From positions 62,001 to 126,000 of the forward strand of contig NZ_LBIP01000016.1 in NCBI RefSeq assembly GCF_001280435.1: a DNA stretch of 64,000 nt. The letters run 5' to 3'. Origin of the DNA: Mangrovimonas xylaniphaga. GTDB lineage: Bacteria > Bacteroidota > Bacteroidia > Flavobacteriales > Flavobacteriaceae. Both the position numbers and the translations under genes were made by a program. The notes under the pieces were generated by a model. It was not told the origin of the DNA. It did no database searches and saw nothing but the letters and a program-made list of their open reading frames with translations. Below, piece by piece: positions 47,105-54,967 of this stretch; position 1 is the first letter of the stretch; each line of letters begins with the position of its first letter.

Positions 47105-47278
47105 ATGGAACAAGCATTACCCTATCGTTTTAAAAGACGTTCAAAAAACCATTTCGATTGGTTATTAAATGTTATCAAATCTGAAAAGTACCATGAAGCC
47201 GAATCTATCATTGTAGAACACACCTACAACAAGATGTCCAGTTCAGCACAAAACTTCAATAAGAGCAGTGTTTTTTGA
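47105..47278 (+). CDS. small hypothetical protein, 57 residues
   Basis: ATG-initiated frame beginning MEQALPYRFKRRSKNHFDWL and ending NKSSVF. It is basic at the N-terminus and amphipathic-helical in the middle (LLNVIKSEKYHEAESIIVEH), with no signal peptide. Support comes from a good -7 box upstream and codon use like the neighbours. No family is recognised, and it could be a decayed fragment of a larger gene. Confidence 0.45.
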   Translation: MEQALPYRFKRRSKNHFDWLLNVIKSEKYHEAESIIVEHTYNKMSSSAQNFNKSSVF

Positions 47279-47380
47279 ACTTTTTCAGTGTATTTCTTCT
47301 ACATAACAAAGCCCTTAGTTGTCCGTTAAATTATTAACCGTACAACCCATTTGTTACGCCCATACTCCAACAATAGAATT

Positions 47381-48001
47381 CTAAAATATTTCAAGAGATC
47401 CTTTTCCCTCTCTAACAATAAGAGGTTCTTCTTCTGAAAAATCTATAACCGTAGAGGCCTCATTATCCCCATAACCACCATCTATAACAAGATCTACCAA
47501 ATTATCCCACTTTTCATGAATCAATTCTGGATCAGTAGTATACTCCAAAATCTCATCATCATCACGAATAGAGGTTGAAATGATGGGATTCCCCAACTGC
47601 CTCACAATTTCCAAAGCAATATTATTAGCAGGCACCCTTATCCCTACGGTTTTCTTTTTCTTAAAGACAGACGGAAGTGTTTTAGCACCTGGAAGAATAA
47701 AGGTATAAGGCCCAGGCAAGGCCCTTTTCAAAATTTTAAAGGTACTGGTATCTATTTGCTTTACATAATCGCTTAAATTGCTCAAATCCTCACATATAAA
47801 TGAAAAGTTGGCCTTTTCAAGCTTCACTTTTTTTATTTTGGCTACACGCTCCAGTGCCTTCGTATTCATAATATCACATCCCAAACCATAAACTGTATCG
47901 GTAGGATAAATTATCAACCCGCCATTTTTAAGAACTTTGACTACTTTATCTATCTCTCTTGGGTTAGGATTTTCCTCATATATTCTAATAAACTGGGCCA
48001 T
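47381..48001 (-). CDS. Sua5/YciO/YrdC-family protein, YciO type
   Basis: 206-residue YrdC-domain protein. It has the nucleotide-binding NGGLIIYPTDTVYGLGCDI, the basic KxKK loop (RVAKIKKVK) and the LPGPYTFILPG region. The C-terminal loop reads GNPIISTSIRDDDE where TsaC/Sua5 enzymes have an S-T-S-A-N triad, so the conserved Asn is replaced. This and the length fit the YciO subgroup. Threonylcarbamoyl-AMP synthase activity for tRNA t6A is the superfamily role but is weaker or unclear in YciO proteins. Confidence 0.88.
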   Translation of the reverse strand: MAQFIRIYEENPNPREIDKVVKVLKNGGLIIYPTDTVYGLGCDIMNTKALERVAKIKKVKLEKANFSFICEDLSNLSDYVKQIDTSTFKILKRALPGPYTFILPGAKTLPSVFKKKKTVGIRVPANNIALEIVRQLGNPIISTSIRDDDEILEYTTDPELIHEKWDNLVDLVIDGGYGDNEASTVIDFSEEEPLIVREGKGSLEIF

Positions 48002-48087
48002 TTTTCAAGTTTCTTATATCACTATAAAAGTAGTTAAATATTCCCAATAGAACCTGCCTAGAAAATATATTTAAACATCTGTAAATC

Positions 48088-48115
48088 AGTGATTTAAAAA
48101 AAATCACTATCTTTA
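48088..48115 (+). promoter_or_regulatory. putative promoter with operator-like inverted repeat
   Basis: Inverted repeat AGTGATTT (48088-48095) / AAATCACT (48101-48108) with 5-nt spacer. Its right end overlaps a -7-like TATCTTTA (48108-48115), as for a repressor site. It lies 90 bp before the hypothetical-cyclase gene pair. Confidence 0.4.
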
Positions 48116-48205
48116 ATTGTATATCGCTCTCCTTAAGACAGATAATTGCCTCATTTCATTATTTAATAGCACTTAAAATGAAAGTAACCATTAAATAATT
48201 GAAAT

Positions 48206-48646
48206 ATGAACTCCGATAATGACAAAAAAGACACAAAGGTTTATCTCACTGTAGATACAAGTAAAATCAACTTAGGCAATGTAAATTTCACGGCCATATT
48301 TTCAGACAATAGAGACGATGTCTCCTATCCTGCAGGTGTCCCAAGTAAATTTATCTCCAAAGTCGACAAAAACAAATCTGTTACCTGGGAAGGCCTCCCA
48401 AAATATCCGGATTCCGGTGATACTGTCCAAATTATCTTGGTAGCACGAAAACCAGGAGATAGCGGGGGTGCCAAAATTTTAAAAAAATCTATAATCGAAG
48501 TAGATAGCCTCGGAAATGTTTCCGGAAAAATTCATGACAGTGATATAGAAGGAGAGGAAAACTATTATGTAGTGTTTACTGTCAATAATGATACTTCTAA
48601 TCCCTATGTCTTAGATCCAAAACTAAAAATGACAGACAAAATATAA
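48206..48646 (+). CDS. hypothetical beta-rich protein before the cyclase gene
   Basis: A 146-residue soluble protein, no signal peptide or TM. Strand-rich, Asp/Lys-rich (DTSKINLGNVNFTAIFSDN, KSVTWEGLPKYPDSGDTVQI, NYYVVFTVNND). No family recognised; the pattern suggests a beta-sandwich. It lies 19 bp upstream of the cyclase gene in the same direction, so it is cotranscribed and possibly linked to its signalling, by inference only. Confidence 0.65.
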   Translation: MNSDNDKKDTKVYLTVDTSKINLGNVNFTAIFSDNRDDVSYPAGVPSKFISKVDKNKSVTWEGLPKYPDSGDTVQIILVARKPGDSGGAKILKKSIIEVDSLGNVSGKIHDSDIEGEENYYVVFTVNNDTSNPYVLDPKLKMTDKI

Positions 48647-48665
48647 TTTATTTTCAACATACTAT

Positions 48666-50525
48666 ATGCGCTTTAGTGTATTGAGAATTTGCATAACCCT
48701 GATATTGGTTGCAACATTCTTACAGACTGGGTTTTCTCAAAACCAAAAAACTGCTGATAGCTTAATTGCTGTCTACGAAACCAATGTGTCCAATCAAAAC
48801 AACCTTTCTTTAATTTTCAAGATTATAAATGAATCATTAAATGCAGATACCAAACTAAAATTCTCAAACCTCCTCCTTGAAAAAGCTCCAAAAGACTCCT
48901 TAAAACTGCAGTATTCGGGCCATTTACAAAAAGCCAATGCCTTTAGTGAAAAAGCTGACTTTCCCGAAGCGCTGGAATGTTACTTTTCGAGTTTGAAATA
49001 TGCAGAACAAACCAAAAACGACGCTTTTATTGGAGCTGCTCTAATTGGAATAGCCGACACCTACTCTATTGTAGAAAATCCATCCAACGCCCAAAAGTAT
49101 TACCTAGAAGGAATCGAAAAATTAAAACATACCAATGATTCCATAAAACTAGGGTATGCCCTTTACAATTTGGGAGATCAATATTTAAAAACTGGCAATT
49201 CCAATGATGCACTTTCCTACACAAAAGAAGCTGGCAATATTTTTGAAAAATTAAATGACGTTAGAGCTTTAGCCTATGTAGATGGCAACCTAGGAAGAGT
49301 ATATGCAGAAAAGGAAAAGGATGAACTTGCTTTAGAAAAAATAAACTCCGCTATCGTAACTCTTGAAAAATTTGAGGACTACTACCCTATATCAGAATTT
49401 CTAACTTACATGGCCGATATCTATTCAAAAAAGGGAGAGATAAAAAAAGCTTTAGCCTATGCCAACAAGAGCCTTCACCTTGCGCAAAAACACCAGCTCG
49501 ATGAACAGTTAAGCGAAACCTACTTACAATTATCAAACCTTTATGAAGCGCAAGGAAATTTCAAGGATTCCCATTTTAATTTCAAACAACATATAGCCTA
49601 TAGGGACAGTATTGCAAACTTAGAGAATATTCAAAAAATGTCTGCCCTAAGAACCGATTATGAGGTTTCAAAAAAAGAAGCCGAAGTTAATATCCTTCAA
49701 AAAGAAGCCGAAATATCCCAACTCAAAGCACGTCGGCAAAGAGCTGCCATTTATGCCACTGCCGCTATTATATTTTTGATTTCTCTTTTAGCATGGGGCC
49801 TTTACAGACGTTATAAATTCATTAATAAAACCAAAATCATTATTGAAAATGAAAAGAAACGATCAGATGACTTACTCAAAAACATTCTTCCCGAACAAAC
49901 CGCCGAAGAACTCAAGCAACACGGCAAAGTAAAAGCTCAAAAAATTAAGCACGCTACAGTATTGTTTACCGATTTTGTAGGCTTTACAAGATATTCAGAA
50001 CATCTACCCCCTCAGCAGTTGGTGGAAAGCATTGACTACTACTTTTCAAAATTTGATGAAATTATCGGTCGTTACCAATTGGAAAAAATAAAAACGGTGG
50101 GAGACGCTTATATGTGTGCTAGTGGATTGCACAACCATAGCAGCAACCATACTCATAACATGCTTTTGGCAGCAATGGATATTGTTGACTTTGTTAATCA
50201 AGCAAAAGCAACAAACACACAGTTAGCTTCCAATTTCGATATTCGTGTTGGAGTTAACACAGGGCCCGTGGTGGCCGGTGTGGTAGGTACCAAAAAATTT
50301 GCTTACGACATTTGGGGAGATACCGTAAATGTAGCCTCAAGAATGGAATCCTGCTCTCTACCAGGAAAAATCAATATTTCCCACAATACTTACAAAATTG
50401 TAAAAGACGAATTTCATTGCGAATATCGCGGCAAAGTTGAAGTAAAAAACAGAGGCATCATGAAAATGTATTTTGTCAATTCAAAAAACAACATTACTTC
50501 AAACCTTATGCCCCGACCAAACTAA
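48666..50525 (+). CDS. exported-TPR class III adenylate cyclase
   Basis: 619 residues. Signal peptide (ends TGFSQ), about six TPR repeats in the periplasm (~30-320), a coiled coil (~325-358), one TM helix (~360-380) and a cytoplasmic class III nucleotidyl cyclase domain (~425-610). Metal aspartates are D436 (LFTDFVGFT) and D480 (VGDAYM). Base-recognition residues are K476 (KIKTVGD) and D548 (YDIWGDT), the Lys/Asp pair of adenylate cyclases instead of the Glu/Cys pair of guanylate cyclases. Transition-state N555/R559 are present in NVASRM. It should therefore make cAMP in response to a periplasmic signal. Confidence 0.88.
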   Translation: MRFSVLRICITLILVATFLQTGFSQNQKTADSLIAVYETNVSNQNNLSLIFKIINESLNADTKLKFSNLLLEKAPKDSLKLQYSGHLQKANAFSEKADFPEALECYFSSLKYAEQTKNDAFIGAALIGIADTYSIVENPSNAQKYYLEGIEKLKHTNDSIKLGYALYNLGDQYLKTGNSNDALSYTKEAGNIFEKLNDVRALAYVDGNLGRVYAEKEKDELALEKINSAIVTLEKFEDYYPISEFLTYMADIYSKKGEIKKALAYANKSLHLAQKHQLDEQLSETYLQLSNLYEAQGNFKDSHFNFKQHIAYRDSIANLENIQKMSALRTDYEVSKKEAEVNILQKEAEISQLKARRQRAAIYATAAIIFLISLLAWGLYRRYKFINKTKIIIENEKKRSDDLLKNILPEQTAEELKQHGKVKAQKIKHATVLFTDFVGFTRYSEHLPPQQLVESIDYYFSKFDEIIGRYQLEKIKTVGDAYMCASGLHNHSSNHTHNMLLAAMDIVDFVNQAKATNTQLASNFDIRVGVNTGPVVAGVVGTKKFAYDIWGDTVNVASRMESCSLPGKINISHNTYKIVKDEFHCEYRGKVEVKNRGIMKMYFVNSKNNITSNLMPRPN

Positions 50526-50631
50526 CAATTCACTAGCCTAAAAAACTTAAGCAACATTCCCATTTTACAAAAATCATAACTTAAGACATTTAAACTCTGT
50601 AACATCTTTCACTTTTTGGAGTCTTAAATAC

Positions 50632-51591
50632 ATGAGGGTTTTCATTTTTATAATAGTTTTCATCTTTGGGCTTCAAACAGCGTTTGCCAATTTGGCTATC
50701 AATCAGGTCTCCTTTCCTCAAGCTGAAATCCTCAATCAATATACCTCCCGCATCCCTTTTCAACTTATCGACAACCTTATTGTAGTAAAGGCGGAATTGA
50801 TGGGAAAGAAGGGGAATTTCATTATCGATACAGGCTCTGAGGCCCTTATCCTCAATAAAGTTCATTTCCCTCAAAAATATGCCCACAACAGAAAGCGTCA
50901 AGAAATGACTGGGGTTGTAAGCATTATTGACAACCCTTTTGAAAGAAAGCTCAATTCTTTTGTCATTGAAAATCTTGTTTTGGAAAACCAAACTTCAGAT
51001 ATCATTGACTTGTCCCATATTGAAACTTCAAAGAAAATGAAACTCTTAGGAGTGATTGGTTATAGTATTTTGAAAGATTACGAAATTTTTGTCGACCTAT
51101 ATCTTAACCAAATTACCTTATCCAAAACTGATAACAAAGGAGTTAAATTAGATCCTCGCGGCTATTTGGAAAAAATAGTTGATAGCGTTGGGTTTAAATT
51201 GAAAAACCACACCATTGTGGTAAATGCCTCCATCAATGGGCAACCTTTAACGTTTGGAGTGGATACAGCTGCCGAAGTCAACCAAATTAATAACAAAGCC
51301 TCCCGAAAAGCCTTAAAGTATTTCCACCCCAAGGGACGCCTAATGCTTACAGGGGCCAGTAATAAACAAATTGAAGTTTTGGCAGGAAATTTGCACCGTG
51401 TTAAACTAAGTGAAACTGTTTACCTAGGACCGATGCAAACCATTGTAACAAATTTAGACAATCTCAACAAAGCCTTCGGGACAACTTTGGACGGCATTTT
51501 GGGATATGAATTTTTCAAACAAAAACGAACAATCATCAATTATAAAAAAGAAAAACTTTACTTTGTACAATATCCATTACAACGGCATTGA
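50632..51591 (+). CDS. retropepsin-like aspartyl protease, exported
   Basis: 319 residues with an N-terminal signal peptide or anchor (IFIIVFIFGLQTAFA). Two aspartic-protease half-sites are seen, FIIDTGSEALILN (~residue 65) and FGVDTAAEVNQIN (~215). The first is a canonical D-T-G; the second reads D-T-A. The duplicated layout resembles pepsin-like two-lobed or paired retropepsin folds (DUF4124/clan AA type). Its start is the ATG at 50632. The stop overlaps the TTG start of the next gene (TTGA), so the two are coupled. Confidence 0.8.
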   Translation: MRVFIFIIVFIFGLQTAFANLAINQVSFPQAEILNQYTSRIPFQLIDNLIVVKAELMGKKGNFIIDTGSEALILNKVHFPQKYAHNRKRQEMTGVVSIIDNPFERKLNSFVIENLVLENQTSDIIDLSHIETSKKMKLLGVIGYSILKDYEIFVDLYLNQITLSKTDNKGVKLDPRGYLEKIVDSVGFKLKNHTIVVNASINGQPLTFGVDTAAEVNQINNKASRKALKYFHPKGRLMLTGASNKQIEVLAGNLHRVKLSETVYLGPMQTIVTNLDNLNKAFGTTLDGILGYEFFKQKRTIINYKKEKLYFVQYPLQRH

Positions 51592-52556
51592 GAAAAATTG
51601 TTCATTATATTGCGTTTATCCTGCTCATACTAGTGGGCACAAGCGCTCTTTGCCAAAACCAAAACGTGAAAGGATATAGAATTGAAGGCGACGAGGTTGT
51701 GTTCACATTCAACAGAAACGACTACCAATCTGTATCTCCCGACGGTTTTAAACCCTCCATCCCTTTTGAAAACCTCACTATCGATAATGTCGTGGTTGCT
51801 GGACAATTCAACAATTGGTCGATGCATCGATGGAAAATGAAGAAAGTGGATGAGAACACCTACGAACTTCGTAAGAAACTCAGCGACTTTACAGATGCCT
51901 TTTCATGGGAATTTAAATTTGTCATTAACCATGAATATTGGGCCGAACCTTCTGCTCAGGTAAGCAACACGGTACAAGCCACTAAAGATGGCTACCATCT
52001 TAACGTACTTAATCTAAACCTTTTTACAGGCGCCTACCCTTCAAAAGATGGCAATGTTAGATTCAGGCTGAAAGGTCATGAAGATGCCAAAGAAGTGATT
52101 TTATCCGGCTCTTTCAACAAGTGGAACGAGCATGCCTTTAAAATGTATAAAATTGATGGAGGCTGGGAAATTATCCTGCAACTAAGACCAAACGATTATC
52201 AATACCGCTACATTGTTGATGGCCTTTGGATGGAAGACCCTACAAATCCAGACAGAGTCACCAATGAGTTTGGCGAATACAATTCCCATATCAGCATTAA
52301 GGAGAATGTTACGTTTATTCTTAACGGCTATCCTAATGCAGAAAAAGTAATTTTAGCGGGCTCTTTTAATGATTGGAATGAACAGCAAATTGAAATGAGC
52401 AAAACTAAAACTGGATGGACCGCAACCATACTCCTTTCAGGAGGAAAGCACCATTACAAATACATTGTAGATGGCAACTGGATCGTAGATCCAGACAATC
52501 CTGTAAAGGAATACGATGACCACGGCTACATCAATTCTGTGATGATGGTAAAATAA
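51588..52556 (+). CDS. exported protein with three glycogen-binding-like (CBM48/AMPK-type) modules
   Basis: 322 residues starting at TTG (51588), with signal peptide IAFILLILVGTSALCQ. It is built from three repeats of the CBM48/isoamylase-N/AMPK-beta kind. Each has the signature V-x-A-G-x-F-N-x-W: VVVAGQFNNW (~67), VILSGSFNKW (~170) and VILAGSFNDW (~260). Repeats 2 and 3 also have Y-R/K-Y-I-V-D-G-x-W-x-x-D-P. No catalytic domain is present. It likely binds alpha-glucan or acts as a scaffold outside the cytoplasm. Pairing with the aspartyl protease is unexplained. Confidence 0.82.
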   Translation: MRKIVHYIAFILLILVGTSALCQNQNVKGYRIEGDEVVFTFNRNDYQSVSPDGFKPSIPFENLTIDNVVVAGQFNNWSMHRWKMKKVDENTYELRKKLSDFTDAFSWEFKFVINHEYWAEPSAQVSNTVQATKDGYHLNVLNLNLFTGAYPSKDGNVRFRLKGHEDAKEVILSGSFNKWNEHAFKMYKIDGGWEIILQLRPNDYQYRYIVDGLWMEDPTNPDRVTNEFGEYNSHISIKENVTFILNGYPNAEKVILAGSFNDWNEQQIEMSKTKTGWTATILLSGGKHHYKYIVDGNWIVDPDNPVKEYDDHGYINSVMMVK

Positions 52557-54875
52557 CTATCCTAGCATTTTCAATTTTGCAAAGCGGAGTAATAATTTTT
52601 TAACCCCACCTACTTCAAAATTGATTTCCGCTTTGGTGTCGGCACCTTGTCCTTCAATCTTCAAGACCTCTCCTTTTCCAAATCGCATGTGCTCTACAAT
52701 GTTGCCCACAGTAAGCTCCCCATCAAATAAATTGGTCACTTCATTCTCTTTAGCTTTTGCCATCGGCTTCAATTTGGCAGGCGGAATAAACTTAGGCGGC
52801 TGCTTTTCTGACATCTTTTTCATTGGAGGCTTTTTGAACCTTACCTTATTAGGTGGCACGTCTCCAAAAATATCCGCATCCAACATTGGATTAAAGCGTT
52901 GTTCTTGAACCGGAGTCAAGATTTCCAAATATTGATCATCGATTTCCTCAATAAACCTACTCGGCTCGGCATCTACCAATTTCCCCCATCGATAACGCGA
53001 AACTGTATAGGTTAAATATGCCTGCTTCTCTGCCCTAGTAAGCGCCACATAAAACAGACGGCGTTCTTCTTCCAAATCGCTTCTGGAATTCGAGCTCATA
53101 GCACTCGGAAACAGGTCTTCCTCCATCCCAACGATATACACATAAGGAAATTCCAATCCTTTTGCCAAGTGAATGGTCATTAACGCGACTTTATCATCAT
53201 CCTCATTGTCTTTGTCCATATCGGTTGCCAATGCAACATCCTCCAAAAACTCAGTCAATGATCCCGTAGCATCTGCCAATTCCTTTTGACCTTCAACGAA
53301 ATCCTTAATACCATTTAAAAGCTCCTCGATGTTCTCCATTTTGGCAACACCTTCAGGAGTGCCATCTTTATTGAATTCCTTAATCAATCCAGTCACCTTG
53401 GTAATGTGCTCGGCCAATTCAAAAGCATTAGCCGTTTGGTTCATCACCTGAAAACTCTCAAGCATTAAAACGAAATCACGTAATTTCCCTTTAGTTCCAG
53501 AATTAATCTTCAAATCAACTTTATCCAAGTTTTGCATCACCTCAAACATGGAGCGCTTGTAGCCATTGGCAGCTACCAATAACCGATCAACCGTTGTTTG
53601 TCCAATTCCCCTAGGCGGGAAATTGATGACTCTTTTTAAAGCTTCCTCATCCGCCGGATTGATTACCAAACGTAAATAAGAAAGAATATCCTTGATTTCC
53701 TTACGCTGATAGAAGGACAGCCCTCCGTAGATACGATAAGGAATATCACGTTTTCTCAATGCGTCTTCCATAGCTCTAGACTGCGCATTGGTACGATATA
53801 AAATTGCAAAATCACTGTTTTTGAGCTGTTCGTTCATTTTGTTTTCAAAAATAGAACTCGCAACATAACGCCCTTCGTCACCATCGGTCATCAAACGATT
53901 GACCTTGATTTTCCCTCCTTCATCATTGGCAGTCCAAACCACCTTATCCAATTTGGTTTGGTTTTTATCAATAATGGAATTGGCAGCGTTGACAATATTT
54001 TTTGTAGAACGGTAATTCTGCTCCAAACGGAACATTTTCACACCATCATAATCCTTCTGGAAGTTCAAAATATTGTTGATATTGGCTCCCCTAAAAGCAT
54101 AGATACTCTGCGCATCATCCCCTACCACACAAATATTTTGGAATCGATCGGACAAGGCCCTTACAATCAAATACTGGGAATGGTTGGTATCTTGATACTC
54201 ATCTACTAAAATATAGCGGAAGCGATCTTGATACTTTGCCAACACATCTGGAAATCTCGTTAAGAGTTCATTGGTTTTCAACAACAAATCGTCAAAATCC
54301 ATAGCGCCCGCCTTAAAACAGCGCTCTACATAGTTCCTGTAAATCTCTCCCAACTTTGGCCTTCTTGCTGCAGCATCAGATTCCATAAGTTCAGGGTTAT
54401 TGAAATAGGCCTTAACCGTAATAAGGTTGTTTTTATAAGAAGAAATTCTAGAACGAATCTGTTTCGCTTTATAAACATCCTTATCAAGTCCCATTTCCCT
54501 GATAATGGAACCAATCAGTTTATCAGAATCCTGAGCGTCATAAATGGTAAAATTGCTTGGATAACCCAATCTATCGGCTTCAAAACGCAGGATTTTGGCA
54601 AAAATGGAGTGGAATGTTCCCATCCATAGGTTTTTGGCCTCACTTTGCCCAACAATTGTGGCAATACGTTCTTTCATCTCACGCGCTGCCTTATTGGTAA
54701 AGGTCAAGGACAATATATTGAAGGGATCGACCCCTTGGCTCATTAAATAGGCAATCCTATAGGTTAGTACCCTTGTTTTGCCAGATCCGGCTCCAGCAAT
54801 CACTATCATTGGCCCATCCTTTTGAATGGTTGGGGCTAACTGTGCTTCATTCAGCTGACTTAAATACTTCTCCAA
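52557..54875 (-). CDS. uvrD: UvrD/PcrA-type 3'-5' DNA helicase
   Basis: Superfamily 1A helicase of repair and replication. Motif I AGAGSGKTRVL, Ia LTFTNKAAREMKERI, II VDEYQDTNHSQY, III GDDAQSIYAFRGA, IV LEQNYRSTKNIV, V VALMTIHLAKGLEFPYV and VI YVALTRAEKQAYLT are all present. The C-terminus carries a basic linker and the UvrD-type Tudor-like domain (VGNIVEHMRFGKGEVLKIEG...). Length 772. PcrA or UvrD naming is interchangeable here. It follows the DUF748 gene on the same strand after 92 bp. Confidence 0.96.
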   Translation of the reverse strand: MEKYLSQLNEAQLAPTIQKDGPMIVIAGAGSGKTRVLTYRIAYLMSQGVDPFNILSLTFTNKAAREMKERIATIVGQSEAKNLWMGTFHSIFAKILRFEADRLGYPSNFTIYDAQDSDKLIGSIIREMGLDKDVYKAKQIRSRISSYKNNLITVKAYFNNPELMESDAAARRPKLGEIYRNYVERCFKAGAMDFDDLLLKTNELLTRFPDVLAKYQDRFRYILVDEYQDTNHSQYLIVRALSDRFQNICVVGDDAQSIYAFRGANINNILNFQKDYDGVKMFRLEQNYRSTKNIVNAANSIIDKNQTKLDKVVWTANDEGGKIKVNRLMTDGDEGRYVASSIFENKMNEQLKNSDFAILYRTNAQSRAMEDALRKRDIPYRIYGGLSFYQRKEIKDILSYLRLVINPADEEALKRVINFPPRGIGQTTVDRLLVAANGYKRSMFEVMQNLDKVDLKINSGTKGKLRDFVLMLESFQVMNQTANAFELAEHITKVTGLIKEFNKDGTPEGVAKMENIEELLNGIKDFVEGQKELADATGSLTEFLEDVALATDMDKDNEDDDKVALMTIHLAKGLEFPYVYIVGMEEDLFPSAMSSNSRSDLEEERRLFYVALTRAEKQAYLTYTVSRYRWGKLVDAEPSRFIEEIDDQYLEILTPVQEQRFNPMLDADIFGDVPPNKVRFKKPPMKKMSEKQPPKFIPPAKLKPMAKAKENEVTNLFDGELTVGNIVEHMRFGKGEVLKIEGQGADTKAEINFEVGGVKKLLLRFAKLKMLG

Positions 54876-54967
54876 AGTTTCTGATTTTTTTCCGGCGTGA
54901 AATTAACCAATGTCTAAGTTTTAGTCGGTCAGATTTATTAATAATTATAAACAATGCGGAATAATTT

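Noticed and set aside
48666-50525. Guanylate cyclase
   Set aside because: The base-recognition positions are Lys476 and Asp548, the adenylate pattern, instead of Glu and Cys.
50581-50627. TTAAGAC ... GTCTTAA inverted repeat before the aspartyl protease gene
   Set aside because: Arms are only 7 bp and 33 bp apart in AT-rich DNA, so this could easily be chance.
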